A stretch of 64,000 nucleotides of DNA from Pomacea canaliculata (taxonomy: Eukaryota > Mollusca > Gastropoda > Architaenioglossa > Ampullariidae): contig NC_037599.1 in assembly GCF_003073045.1 (NCBI RefSeq), positions 496,001-560,000 on the forward strand, given 5' to 3'. Below the pieces are notes generated by a model. That model made no database searches and was not told where the DNA came from. It saw nothing but the letters and a program-made list of their open reading frames with translations. A program made the position numbers and the translations under genes. Positions 12,301 to 27,300 of this stretch are shown piece after piece. Each line of letters begins with the position of its first letter. Position 1 is the first letter of the stretch.

Positions 12301-15300
12301 TCTCATATGATAGGGTAACACATATTTCACTCATACAGACATGAAAGGGCAATCCTCTTGAAGCAAACATTAAGAAATCTTATGTGCTCAGCATGTGTTT
12401 CAAAGGTATTTTTCGTGTAGAAAGGAGCTGAATACTGATAGACGGGTGTTTAATGTTGCCCTGTCCAGTCATTTGTCCACGAACATAATGTATCATGACC
12501 TGCACAGTCAACAAGGCGACTGTTTTGTTGTTGAAAGAATGTAAACATGTCTAGAGTTAGTGTAGTGTAGTTTTCCATGTCTGCGACAAATATGAATCAA
12601 CATTTTTATTCAAATTTTTGGTGTCATATGTCCTAAGAAGACCTTAAGTACAGCACAATGAAAACAGTTGAACTTTAAGATGACAAACCTCCACAAGTGG
12701 GTCAAGATCATCACACTACTTTCATAACAAGAAGAATTATATGACTGCTATCATTGGACAACAACTAAAAAAAACCACATGACTGGCATACATGGAAATC
12801 TGCTTGAACTCCTGTACCAAATGACAAAGCAAAACCAGAAATATATTATTGTTGCATACAGGCCCTTTTTTACCCCCCGCGGGGCCCGAGGCATAGGGTA
12901 TGTGCGGGGCCCTTGACACCACGATCGCCACGGTTGTTATTTAATGAAATGTGCGGGGCCCTAGGCAGATGCCTCGTCTGCCTGCCCCTAAGCACGGCCC
13001 TGGTTGCATATACAAATTAGCTTTAACTCCTGCACTAAGGAGGTAAGTGGTGAAGAAAGGAGTTGGGATTACCAAAGACTGAGGACATGGAGGAGAAGGA
13101 AGGTGTGGTCAGCTGATCCTCAGTTCCGGACATTCTTCCTTTCCCATCCTGCAAGTCTGGATTGGTCATCTTGTAATCATCTCTCACAGTAACATCCTTC
13201 TGCTGTGTTTTTTCCAAGGGACTCACAACCTCCTCCTGGAGAGAATTAAAACCAACACTTGTCTGACAGTTGTTAGATGTTTTTGTCTCTGAGACGTCCA
13301 TGCTACAGGGTTTATTTTTTTGTTTGAAGAAAGCTCTCCTTCCCCCATCAGACTGTCCTGCCTTATGTTTACTGGACTTATGACAGGTTGAGACAGCTTT
13401 CTTTCCTTTGGAACAGCAATTGGGTGGCTCTGACACTGGCTGTAGGCCCTTGTATGGGGAAGCAATGGGCATATCATCCTCTGTATCAGAACCTGAAACA
13501 CAATCAGAAAATCTTAAACATCATTGCAGTGAAATCTGATATTAATGAAACAGAATGGCTTCTCAAGACCCAAGTTTGCTACTGCATTGACAAAGTGAAA
13601 TCAAATTCTTTACCCAAATCAAACATTTCTTTCAAAACGTTGACTGATTCGCCAGTGACCGAGTTACTCTCAACTTCACCAGTTTCTTCTGAGTAGTCTT
13701 GATCAGAGTCTTCTCCCCTCACTGCCTTTTCTTCACGCCAGGATGGTATATAGTCAGCCACTTTATGGCCAGCTATGCTTGCCTCTACTCTGGCATTTCT
13801 CTGCTCACACATAGTAAATGTTTCAAGGTAAACAGTGTTGTGATCAATGGATTAAGGCAGAAAGCACAATTAGCAAAGGACACATAAATACACACATAAA
13901 AGGTCTAGCCAAAAGGTGATCCCTAGCCTTTTGGTTTTTGAGGAGTAAGGTGTTAAAGACCGATGCTTCATGCACACACAGATGTAAGTACATAAACACG
14001 TGAAAAATATTCACACAAATAAATATGGGTACCTAAATAAGCTTTAAGTATTTACACATCATGCACACTCACAGAGCCCACCCATGCATACACACACCAT
14101 ATAGCCACACAGTATGCAGTCACACACACACAGCATGTACACATATAGCCACACACACATACAGAGCATGGATGTACAAAGATTTTGGAAGTAGTTCTTA
14201 CATGAAGGATGTCGTGGGTGAGACATAAATCACCAGTTCGTAGAGCAAACATGTTTTTAATGCCAAAGAGCTCGCCTCTGTTTTGCTGGTCTCCCTGGAT
14301 ACCCAGGAAGTAGCGGCGAGCATTTTCAGTTCCTACCGCAACACTGTCTAGTTGCTGAAATCAAAGAAAATCTGAAAACCACTGAGGTTACATGATGTAC
14401 TGTAGAAAGAGATCCAGGTCAGTTACTAGCCAAAAGTCATTCATACCAATGCACTTAATTCTGAATCTGATTATTTGGCGATTCTATACAAAAAGAGTAG
14501 CAGAACTGCCTAGGAGATGAGAGTGTTTTCTGTCAAAACAAGCAGACTTTCAACATTCTAAATTCTAAAATGTCTGCCTGCCTCTCTCTCTCTGTCATTC
14601 ACTCTTAATATTACAGTGCTGTTAGCATCCTCACACATTTACCTGTTTATACACCTGACGCAGATAGATGTTCTCCTCTATAGTACCAGCAGAGATCAGA
14701 CGGTACACCTCCACATCTCGCCTTTGCCCAATTCTGTATGCCCTGGTATCAAATAACATGGGGTTAGCTTGCTAGAGCCAGCAGAAATTATAACACACTC
14801 TGGTATAAAATAACACCATGTAACCTGGCTTACAACCAACAAAAATTAAAACATAACAGACCATAAAGCTCAAGCTTTTGCACCTTCATCAACAAGAGAG
14901 TTTGCATCATCTACTCTTCCTATTCAAGTGATAGTGAAACTGGAAGCTCATTTGCTAAAGTCTTTTTATAAGTTCATGCAGAACATTTATCTGCAGGGCT
15001 ATATACGGTCCTTGGGGGTAACCATTATGCAGGCCCTAAACAGTTACCAAGCGAATAATGCTCAATGTTAGGCCCATGGATACACGCCACACAAGAGATA
15101 GCATGTTGGTCGAGGCCTGAATCAACAATGACCTAACAGCAGGCAGAGAGGGAACATCCATTGGCATGCGGAGCATACACCAGTGTGGCAAAGTGATACG
15201 CCTCACCCACAAGCTAAAACGGTACTGATGGGACATTGAGGACTAGCGGAGGTAAGATGGACAGGATTTGGGGAAATAACAACAGACAACAGCCACAAGC

Positions 15301-18300
15301 TGTAGTACAGTGGGGAGTACACCAGACATGAGTACATGACTGAGCCCTAAACTTTTATCTAACAGTTTCCAGAACAAAACTCATCAAAAATAACTATGTA
15401 CCCTATAGCTTCCCTTTCTGCACCTATTCATTGAAACTCTAATCTATTGCACAAGCTGATAAATGCCTTTTGATGAACTATCTTATTAAAAGCTACACAA
15501 AAGTAGTCTCAGATAATACTAATATGGGTATCTGATCACAGTATGTCTGGTACTCATGGACTATGGTCTGACTTGCTACATCCATCAAACTAGATTTTAA
15601 CATTATTATTTATTTAGCATCAAGCATTATTATACATGAACATCAATCTGGTGCTGCTTAATTACCTGTCTTGGGCTTGTAAGTCATGACTTGGATTCCA
15701 GTTGGGGTCAAAAATCACGACTTTGTTAGCTCCTGTAAGATTCAGACCTAGACCACCAGCCCTGTGGTTGATAACATAACAACTGATTTAAACATGGCTG
15801 TCCTTCACAATGGATGCTTCAAGAATAATGCGTTGAGAAAGAATAATAATGCATGAAGAAAGGCTCATAAGAAATTAATAAGTAAATGAAGATCAAAAAA
15901 ACAATGCATGGAATCAATGCACGCAGGGCCTGGGATCAAAAGAGAGAAAAGGGTAAGAACACCAGTGAAGGATAAATGCTTTCAAAAATATGACTTGAAT
16001 GCCTACAGCATTAATGCTGGTTTAAACCTAGCCATGATTTCAATGCCTGCAATATTAATACAAACTAATGGGATAGAAGCAAGGAATTAGTGGGAAGTAA
16101 CCCAAAATTTTTGAGCTTAATGTGTGGAGAAGGTAACCTGAGTGCTAGGAATGAGGGTTTCTACACACAGCTTGGGAAGAAGCCATAATGGCAACAGTAA
16201 TACTGTAGTGATCTTATGGTTAGTGTGATCAGTCTTCTAAATATACAGAAAATGTCAGAAGCTTTGTTCTGGGCTACTGCGAGCTCATCAAGCAAGAAGT
16301 TTGAAAGACCAACACAGCAAGAGTTACAGGCAGTAATTCATTTCATTAGGACAATAAATTGAAGAATCAAACTGTACTTGCACATCTAGTCCCATGTCAG
16401 TCTAGACATTCTTCAAGAAAAAATACCAACAAGACAGTGACATGATATCAATTTGCTAGCAAGCATTTGCCCTATAGGTGATATAACTGCAGGCAAATCA
16501 AACACTTGGTCTTGATGTTATGTGGCAGATACAGAGGGCAAGATATCATGCTGAAATCTTACTTTGTGGACACAAGGCAGAAGGGGATGTTGGGAGGACA
16601 TCTCTCAATAATTATAATAATGACGAAAACAATGAAATTCACTTTTATAGCACTATATCCCAACCCTGTGTACAAGCTCCTGGCTCTACAAATAATGAAA
16701 ATAATCATCATGAAACAGGAGATACCAACCAAAACAACAGGAAGGAAAAAAGGATAAAGTGCAAAGCAAACAAATTTAGAGTGGTGCCATCTGATTAAAC
16801 ATGCACTGACTGAACACAGCACTCCATTTTTATGAAATCAAAATAAATGGACAAATTTCACAAAGTTCATGGTACATTATGCAAACAAAATCTTATGGAC
16901 AAAAAACAAATGAAAAGAATTCTGTGGGCCTGGTTTCACTTTTTTTCACAGCCCAAGATGGAAGATCACAATTTACATCTGCATTTATTACGTCATCGGG
17001 GAGGTCATTAGATAGAAGAGATCGAGAATATGCAGGAAAAAGGTTTCCACAGGTTGAACTGGTTCACCTTGCTGTTTAGGTGCACAAAACAAGAAACTTT
17101 ACTGAGATCAAAATGCATTATCAGAGTAAAGACTGTTAGTTGACGGAAGAACTGAAGCAAAAAAAATGTCATAATCAAAAAAACACAGCCCAGAACAATC
17201 GCCATCACAACATTACAAACCATGGACTTCAAAATAAAAATTAACTCAGAAAACATCAAAATCCAGTGAAATCCAGTTCCCTCAAGCTGGTAAGATAAAG
17301 GGATTTTACTATCATCACAGTTATATCTTACTTTGTGGACACAAGGCAGAGGGCAATGTTGGAATCTTTGTTAAACTCGCGCACAATTTGCTGACGTCGC
17401 ATGCCTGTGATAGTTCCATCAATGCGCGATACTCATGACCTTTACTTATTATGTACTGTTCTAGAATATCCAGAAGCTGCAAAAAAAAAAAAAAATCAGA
17501 GCATGCATATAAACTATGGTATGATGTACAAACCACAGCTTTGATACTGAATATTATTTTGAAGTAAATAGGAGTTGTTTATCATCACAGGGTAACACCT
17601 TTTTGATACTGAATATGATTCTTAAGTAAATGGGAGTTGTTCATCATCGCAAAAGGTAAAATATAAAAGTGAGAAAAAGTCCACTAACCCGAGTAGAGTA
17701 GGAGAAAATAAGAACTTTGCTGTGGGACTTCATGAACACTGACAACATCCCCTGCAAGACCTGAGAATACAACACAAAGTGTTTGCCGTTTGCTAACAAA
17801 AATGGACGTATGATAATATTGTTAGTGCATTCATATGCATGTGCACATGTAGGTATGCACACTCTCCATACGCAAGCAAACCCATGTGAGATTTATCACT
17901 AAACAGCTGACCTTCATTTTGCCACAGTATTTAGGGTCCGACAGAGTTCTGAATGATGCCTCATGGGTCTGACTGATGAACTCTGGGTGGTCTTGGAAAG
18001 CAATCTTGCACATCTTCTCCAGCCTCTGAGCCTGCTGTGACCCAGCTCTTTTGTGAGGAATGAGAAGGGCCGCATGATTGGCTGCCTTCAGCAGAACATG
18101 CATGAATGACAACATCAGTGACTGCACGCTCTCTTCACCAGCCTCTCCTCTTATTTTCTGGGAACAAATCAAAGGTGAGGAATTCTCACAGAACTTTTAC
18201 TTTGTCAGCAAAGACCAACAAAAATATCTATCTGCACATCAGGAAGACAAAAACCTTTCATTCCTCAGTCTGCAGGAGACTGAGGCTGTGTTGTTTCATG

Positions 18301-21300
18301 CAGCAGACATGTAAACTGTGCCACATTCCTTTCTTGTGTGCAGCTGGAAGTTTTCAACTGCTTGACTAGAATCTAGTTTACTTTTTGTCAAGGGTCGGCT
18401 TGCTGACCATTTTTCCCTGCTGCTATGATGCAGTGTATCGCTGAATGGCACAGAGTGGTGACCAATCAATGGCCCAGCACAGTAAGTAGTCGTTACAGGC
18501 TTGTGACAGCTAACATATTCCCTGATGTTCTTGTGTATGCATTTAGTGCTATGACGGCTACAAAGTGAGTGGAATGGCAGTGTTTATCTGTGGTGAGAAG
18601 ATTGTAGTATTGAAGTGTATTATAAGGTTCATCTAGAATATAATCAGATGACTCACCTTTCTGCAACAACTGCGCTGCATCAACCCACTACCACAAGTGC
18701 AGGCTTCATCCATGTGCAAGACAAATCTCATTTCAGGGTGTGACAAGATAGCACGGTAAACATCCACTTGTAGAGGCATCAGCTGACAGAACACCACCCG
18801 GTCCGCTGCAGCGATAATGTTTATGTAGAAAATAACTTTAAACAATAATTTTTAACTTTTTTTTAAAGAGTAGTAAAAGAAAGAATCGTAAAACCTTTTC
18901 AAGTGAGACATATCATTTATCAACTGTATGCTTTAACATAATATAACTGTCACATTGGAAAACTGACATAGTACCCACACATTATACACTAAAACTGAAA
19001 CAGCATCCATACATCATACACCGAAACTGACAGCATCCTCACCTTATACCCTGAATGACACAGCACCCATACATTATATACTAAAACTGAATTTATACGC
19101 GTAACATTTTAATGTTTTATCCCGAGCCTCTTAGCATAATGCTTCTGGTCTAAGCTCTATGCCAAAGTATTGTCAATGTGTTGATTCATGACCCAGGAAT
19201 GGTACAAACTTTTTCTTGGCAGCTGGTCTGCAATAATTCGCTTGGTTCTGCGTAGTAACATCTTGCAACGCACTTGCGCAAACTCCTCTTTCTCTGCAAA
19301 CACAAGGAATATGTGCATATTAGAATTCTAAACAAAAAAATTTTAAAAGGGGTTAACAGTGACACTGCTCAATAAGAGCTGATGAAATGTTAACAGTGAC
19401 ACTGCTCAATAAGAGCTGATGAAATGTTAACAGTGACACTGCTCAATAAGAGCTGATGAAATGTTAACAGTGACACTGCTCAATAAGAGCTGATGAAATG
19501 TTAACAGTAACACTGCACAATAAGAGCTGATGAAATGTTAACAGTGACACTGCTCAATAAGAGCTGATGAAATGTAACTGGATCCAACTGACTTTTTCTG
19601 GCTTTAGCAAGTTCTTGTTTGGTAGCATTCATTTTCTGACCACGCTCTATCATCTTCACCACACTGTTTTCAAAGACCTCTTTGCTACCCAGTACTCCTG
19701 GCTGCACCCTGCAATACAAGACATGACAAGACATGAGGCTTAACTAGAAAGCACTGTATCCTGCATAACACTCTTAGCTTAGTATCAACACGGACAAAAC
19801 ACTCATACCTTAACTCCTCATCATAAACATGAAATTCAGCACACTCTGCTCACAGCCTCAGATTATGAACAAGAGCTTTATTTTATTTATATTGTACACT
19901 ATCACAACAAGATATGCTAGATTTTATATACTTGTACATTATCAGATCAAAAACATTGTCATGCCAACAACCAGTGATTTTGTAGTCCAGCCTTAAATGA
20001 CTGACTTCACATTGATGAAATGATATAAAGAAATACATGTAAATAAACAAATAACAAATAAAAGATCATGTGTGAAATCTCTGACAAACAAACACCTCCC
20101 AACCTGGGACACTATGATCTGCACAGATGGATAGTCACAAAACAGTTTCTCATCAATAATTCAAGAAAAGAAAGCTCTTTTATGACAGTTTTAATCTGTC
20201 GCTGTGCAGGTAGTAGCAGACACAGGATTTCACTAAAATTTCTTTTCCTTCCCAAAATCTTCAATCTAATGATCCTGGTTTTGTGTCCTATTTGAGATCG
20301 CATAGTGACTAAAATGGTTTTCCCACATCATCCCCAAATAGCTGTTCACATATAAAAGCAGTCTTGAGCTTTTTTATTTTCTTTACTCATACATATCTCT
20401 GTAGATTGTTAAACAATTATATGAACCTCTTTTCCATTGAATAAAGGCTATAACAAAATTGTAATTAAACAAAAGAAATAACAAAAAGAGATCACACAGT
20501 CATATAAAAGCCATTGTCTCACCAGTCTAAGATACACCACAGCTCCAGCAAGCTGTTTTGAAGGGGTGTACCAGTCAGTCCATATCTACGAAGACACTTC
20601 AGATCTTTCAAAGCTCGAGTACTCTGTGCTTTCAGACACTGAAAAGAAAACCTTTCACTGAGGTGACAAAACACCTTATAGTCCTTTAACTTGTATGTGT
20701 GAATCTAAGAATATGGCTAAAAGCTAACAAGCAGGTAACTGTGTGTCCAGGTGACTGTAGGAAAAGAGAAAGGTGGGTTTTTGTCTATTCAGGTGTACTG
20801 TAGTTGATGAGAAAGGGGTATTTGTGTGTTCAGGTGTATTATAGATAAAAAGTTTATGTACATGTCCATGTGTATTATAAGTAAAGAGAAAGGTAGGTGT
20901 GGTGAAGAGAAAGGTGGTAAAATTATAGGTATTTTACACTTACTTTGATTTTGTGTACTTCATCTACAATGACAGCCTCCCAGGTTACTGCATTCAGACT
21001 GTCCTGCATAACATAAGGAAAGTTACCGTAAGAGTCTGTCTTGAGTACTTTTTCTTGTCATCATGGGAGCATTTTTCTATACTGTCAGTGCAGAGAAAGT
21101 ACACAAGTGAGAATAAGGTCTGAATGAGTAATATCTCAACTCAGACATACCTCTCTGTGGATGTGATCCCCCTACTTTGACTATTGGTAGTTTTCTACTC
21201 TGGTTTCCTTTACACTGCATGCACATGTGTTTGTATGTGGGTGTGCCTATGGGGTGGCAGCGTTGTGTATGGATGCCTGTTTGTGTATGAAGAGGAAGTG

Positions 21301-24300
21301 GTGCTCACACTCCTGACAAGGTGTTGCGGGACATCCCTCTGTGCTCCTGTCTACTTGTGTGTAAGTTTTATTACGTGCTTTGAGCTTGGCTAGTATACAA
21401 GTAGAGAGAGACAAAGATAGGATGAAGTGTGCTGGGTGGGACAAGTGACATGTCCTGGGTGGGGAAAGAACAGAAAAAAATGGGACAGATGGAACAATAA
21501 CCTTGAAAAAAAATGTAGCAGAAACAATACTTACAAGACATAGCAGAAACAATACTTACAAAATATAGCAAAAACAATACATACAAAATATATAAGAAGT
21601 GATGCTTACAAAATTGTCTCTGAAAGTTTCAAAGGTTGTGACTACCACCTCTGCTTTGCCCTGGGATATGTCAGCTAAACATGTGGCCTTATCACTGCCA
21701 TGGTACTTCCTGTCACAAGCAATGAAATTACTGAGAAATATTTGAACAAGTCAAAAATCATTATTTGCACACACATAAAATATATAAAAATTAAATTAGA
21801 AAGAGGGTGTCTCAAATAATCTAGTGTAATTTAAAACTGTAATAACTCAAGATGCATCACCTGACTGTAAAGTATCCCCATGTGTCCAGCTCTTCCATCC
21901 AGTTATACAGTACACTGCCTGGTGAGATTATCAAGAATGGATGACGATGCACGCCACCCTCCGGCTCCTTGGTGTCTGACATCTGCAAAGTACAAGTATT
22001 CCAGTCAGGGTTCAAGGTTATTTGGCAACACACACGACAAAGTACAAGTAAAGAGTCACAAAGTCCACACAACAACACGTAAAAATACATGTATCTCACT
22101 TACATCATATAACTAAACAACACTCTTAATTTTTTCTAGTTTAAAATAAATATTCATTAATAATAATAATAAATGCAACATTTGTAAAGTGCATACAAAC
22201 TCAACATTCTTAAGGAGCATACTCTTAGTGCTTAAGAACAAGAACAAGACATGGACAGCATACGAGGGACAGGAAAACAGATAACATTTGAACTAGCAAA
22301 GAATAAACTACAGTGCTAATGATGAATACAATCAAATGCAGAAAATGCAAAGAGGAACCAAATAACAAGAACAAGAGCTGAGAGTAACACGATATTGTAA
22401 AAGGAAGGGTGTGACAAAGGACTAGCATTATGGGAAAGGTTGTTAGCACTCATGTTTACAGAAGAGGTGTGTGTTCAGTGCACGTGTAAAAGATTCAATC
22501 GTGGGTAGGTGGCGGGTAGGGAAAGGGAGAGAGTTCCACAATAACTAAACATCCTGTGGCCATTTGTTGTTGTTTTGGTGACAGAAAGAGTCAGGAGACG
22601 ATCATCAGACGACGAGCGGAGTTGTCTAGCTGGGATGTAAGGGAAGAGCAGTTCAGAGAAATAATCAGGGCAGGTGCCAGCAAAGACATTAAAACACAGC
22701 ACGGACAGTTTGTACAGGATGCCAGAACGGAAGGGTAGCCAGTGTAGACAACGTAGGAGTGGGGTGGCATGGTCCTGTTTCCAGATGTGCAGCAGAGTTC
22801 TATGTTGTTAAATTCTTATAATCTTCATGCCAAATGTATCACAGGTAAAAAAAAATAACACTAGATATACTGGCATACACGTTAAATCTACCCAAAATTT
22901 TCTATATATTTCACAAGTTCTTGACAACCAGGTAGCTTTATTACAGGGTTTATGACAACTTGTTGTGATGAGTTGGTTGCCGTGGTTACCTTGCGGATGA
23001 AGTGTGGCTTTTGGCGCATTATATCTGCTTTGTTTCCTTCTTTGCCTAGCAGTGCTGACAAAAATCCAATGACCTGTAAGTACAAAACGAAAAGCAAATC
23101 TTTACATCCAAATGAAACCCCACATCCCATGCCTGAAATGACTAGTATACAGATGTTGCCAGAACAAGACCTCCACGACATGAAGAACTGTAGATTTGGT
23201 GGTGTAGAGAGGTGGCCAGTAGCTCAGTGCTGATTGATATTTGGGCTCTCTGTGCACATTGGTGTGAGCCTACATGAGCATTGCAAAAAGTGTGCCCCAC
23301 GGCGACTGGTAAGGGCTCTTGGTGAAAACTGGAGGAGTATTGACAAAAAGGAAGTCTTGTGAGGGGTATATGACGGCAGAGCTGAGAAAGGATGACAGAT
23401 GTCCTGTAGATTTGATCAGCAGCATGACAGAACAAGGGAGAGACAGCTTGGGTTATTTATCACTGCTGATGACGCAACACTGAGACTTGCAGAGGGATGC
23501 AGCTGTGGCTTTTGTTCAAGCTTGTTCATTAAAGGGTCGGACATTTTCTGCATCTAACTCAAATCCTGTGTTCAAGCTTGTTCATTTCTCAAAGTGGGAG
23601 AAAGTTTGCTTACTCACACCTTAACCCCCACAACTTAGCTACACCAAGCCTTAATCAACAAAAAGTATGCATACTCTTTCTTTTTCTCTTGCACACACTG
23701 TTAAATATATGTTTTAAAAAATGTATATACATATACTCTCAAAGATACCTGGACAGTTTTGCCAAGCCCCATGTCATCTCCCAGAACAGCACCTTGGCCA
23801 TGTTGAAAATGAGAGAAAAGGAAGCGTACTCCCTCCCGCTGGTAGTCCCGCAGGTACTGGTTGAGACATGCTGGAATCTGCAGCACAGTTATTAAGAACA
23901 GGAATTCTTCTGCTACTAAACCAGAACTTGTGATACATGGGAAATAAATATTAACATGCTTTTCTTAAAGTTAAGTGTTGGGTTCTAGCTGCTGAAAATT
24001 GAAAATCTGATTATAGATCCTATTGCACTGAGGTGGACAAAAGACTAGTTGGAAAAATGTGAAGGAGTGGACTAGTCCTTCCATGCAAGGGTGGATTTGT
24101 ACAAGGTGATGGTTAAGAAGATGTATGCATATATTTACAAGGTCACCGGGAGTTGGGAGGAATCTCTAGAGGCCTCATCTATCTAGGGAGCAGAAGCAAG
24201 CACTACACCACCTTACACACCAACATGCAGACACCTCTCTGGACACTTTCACAACCACAGATAGACTTAGACTTCACTAAATTCAACAAAGAACACCAAC

Positions 24301-27300
24301 ACCAAATCACTTCAGAAATAATGCACAAACCAAGCACCGCCTACAAAGACTATACTCAGATATATTCTGATGGATCTCATGACCCAGAGAAGAAGTGGCC
24401 TTAGACATGTGCAAACTGTGCACCTGAACAGGGCCACCAAATCCAAGGGGCCGCCATGCCAACATATATTCAAAATAAAACAGTGAGAAAATAATGACAC
24501 AGCTGACAGCAATGTGGCTGAAAAATGTTAATTAGTTAATTAAGCGTGTATTTAGTGTTGCTAGGGTCGGAGGAGTAAGCTATATATAGTATTAATGTTC
24601 TGCCATCATGAGAATATTATGGGTCATCACTTGCTTTTATTGACACTGGCAGGCAAAGGGGCCATTTTCTTTCTCTGCCTATGGCAGCCATGAGCCTAGA
24701 GCCATCCCTGCCTAGAGACATAAGCGACTGGATGGCAAGATTACTCCTCTGACAGCATTTCAATCTCCACCAGACTACCAATGCATAACTCAATCTTCAC
24801 AGCTGAGTTGACTGTCATACAAACAGCTCTTCAGACAGCATAACCTAGAGTAAAGGACCTGACACAACAATACCTTGTAATTTCAGACCCACTGTCGTCC
24901 TCCAAGCGCTTTAAAAAAAGGCATCTAACAGATATAGTGTATGAGATGCTACCTCTCATAAATAAGATAAACAAGGAAAATAATAATATTAGGTTCTTTT
25001 GGGTTCCAAAATAAAGAATAAAGGGGAATGAAGAAGCTGATAAACTAACTAGATTGGCAATACCAATCCTAAAGTCACCAATGAAAACACTGCTATAAAC
25101 TAGCTAGACCAGTCCTAACACCAATAGAAATACAACAACAAAACTCTGTCGTAAAGAGTGGCTTTGATCATGCTGGTTGATATCAAGCTTTTGCTGAGAG
25201 TTGTTCTTGGAATCTTTACTACTTCAACACAGGCCTGCTCTGCATCGGAGTACTGAACACTTTCATCTCACCAGTGGCTTTCTCCTTTCAGCAGTGGATT
25301 CTTGAGGCTGGTAGATAAGTGTTGTGTCATGTCATTAGGTCCTGTTTGGCTCTACACAGCAGTTATGGCCTGCAGGTGATGGAGGAGACACAAGCTCGCA
25401 CAGGGAGAAGCTGCTTCCATAGGCAGTTGATCTTAATCCCTACAGTATGTGGGGCAAAGAAGGCAACTACAATCGATGAAGGAACCAATGGATATGCCTC
25501 AGTTTGTCAATATGCATTGGAAGGGGCCTCTATGTTTCCTGTGTAAATCTAAGCGGTGAATGAATGCAGGAATGAGTGTAGTATGTAGTGTGTGTTATTA
25601 AGGGATGGCATTGACTTACATGTTATCTGGATTAGCCGCAGGAAGATTAACAGGAACCTTAGACAAATAGCCATTTGAAATCATTTAATGTTTATGTGGA
25701 CTTGTATAAATATTGTAAAAACTCTTGATAATTCTTTTCATTTTACACTAATTTGTATTGAGAGGTTTGTTGGGATGTAAGCTGGGAGCTCGAAGTCATT
25801 TGTGAGAATAATCAATTTAGTGTAAGTGGATTGTGTACACGTATGTGTCAGTGCAGGTGGTGCAGACCTTGAGAGTGTAATCAGCTTGAGGCAATGGCTT
25901 GATTATGATGCCTTCCATTCTTTGTGCCTATATGATACCTTTGTCCGCTCCATGTACCTATAGGACACCTTTGCCCACTTTGTGGGCCTATTCCCTGAGG
26001 TTGATGATACATGGTGACAAACGTTTTAGCCACTGCACCACTGACTGCCTCAATGTGGCATTTAACACTTCCTATATAGACCTACCCACCACCAATTGTT
26101 GCAACATACCTTGTGGTGTGGTGGCTTGAGCACCTTGTTGATCCACAGAGCTATGTTGACAGGAGCCTAATACTCCTGGCAGGTGTAACCAAGCCGAACA
26201 GGTCTGTTAAGGGAGAGGCCAGACTAAAATGTTGCACCCTGGCCCTCCAGGTTGGGGGGTTTGCTTTGGGCTAACAACTCACTCATGTAAAAAAAAAAAG
26301 CTGTTACTGTTACTTTGCAGATGACATCAGTCTTCTATCTCATCGACAACAACATGTACAAACCAAACTGAGTAAGCTAGCAGAGGAAGCAGAGAAGACT
26401 GGCTTAAAGGTCAACAGAAAGAAGACTGAAGTGAGGAGAATCAACAACAAGCAGGAACTCCCTTCTAGGAGAGAACATCCTGGAAACAGTTTCAAGTATC
26501 TGGGAAGCATTGTCAACAAGGATGGTGGAGAGGATGATGACATCAAAAGCTGCATCAGCAAAGCTAGGCATGCTTTTAACAGCCTATGCCCCGTCTGGAA
26601 CTCCCGAGCATCTTCAAGACCCACATCTTCAACACCAATGTGAAGGCCGTCCTACTGTATGGTTCTGACACCTAGACAGTGACAAACACCATCAACAACA
26701 AGCTCCAGACCTTTACCAACCGATGCCTACACCATATTCTGGGAATAAGGTGGCCCAAAAAGATCCTCAACAGCAGCCTGTGGAAGAGAACCGACCAGAA
26801 TGCCACTAGCCAAGACATTACAAAGCACAAATGGGGTGGATAGGACACACCCTGCACAGAACAGCTGACACCATGGCCAGGAAGGCACTTGACTGGAACC
26901 CTCAGGGGAAGAGGAGAGTTGGGAGACCAAAGCAGACTTAGAAAAGAATGGTCGAGAGCGAGGCAAAGGACATCGAAACCACATTGGCCCAACTGAAGGG
27001 GGCTGCCCAAAACCTGGTCCACTGGCAAGGTGATGTTGCAGCTCTCTGCTCCTTGAGGAAATACAAGGAATAAACTAAACTAAAGCTAAACATAGAGACT
27101 TAACCATTGTCATTGGGTTGCACATGTATGGCAGGCACTACTTGAAGCACTGATCAAGGCTGCACTTTTTAGTGGCAGCATGTGCAGGTGTGATGTGGAT
27201 GATTAATGCTTAGCAAACAGCCATTTAAAGCAATTTTATACTCAACTTTTTCTTGACTAAAATAACATAGTATGCATCCTTATTATGTCTTTGTAAAGCC

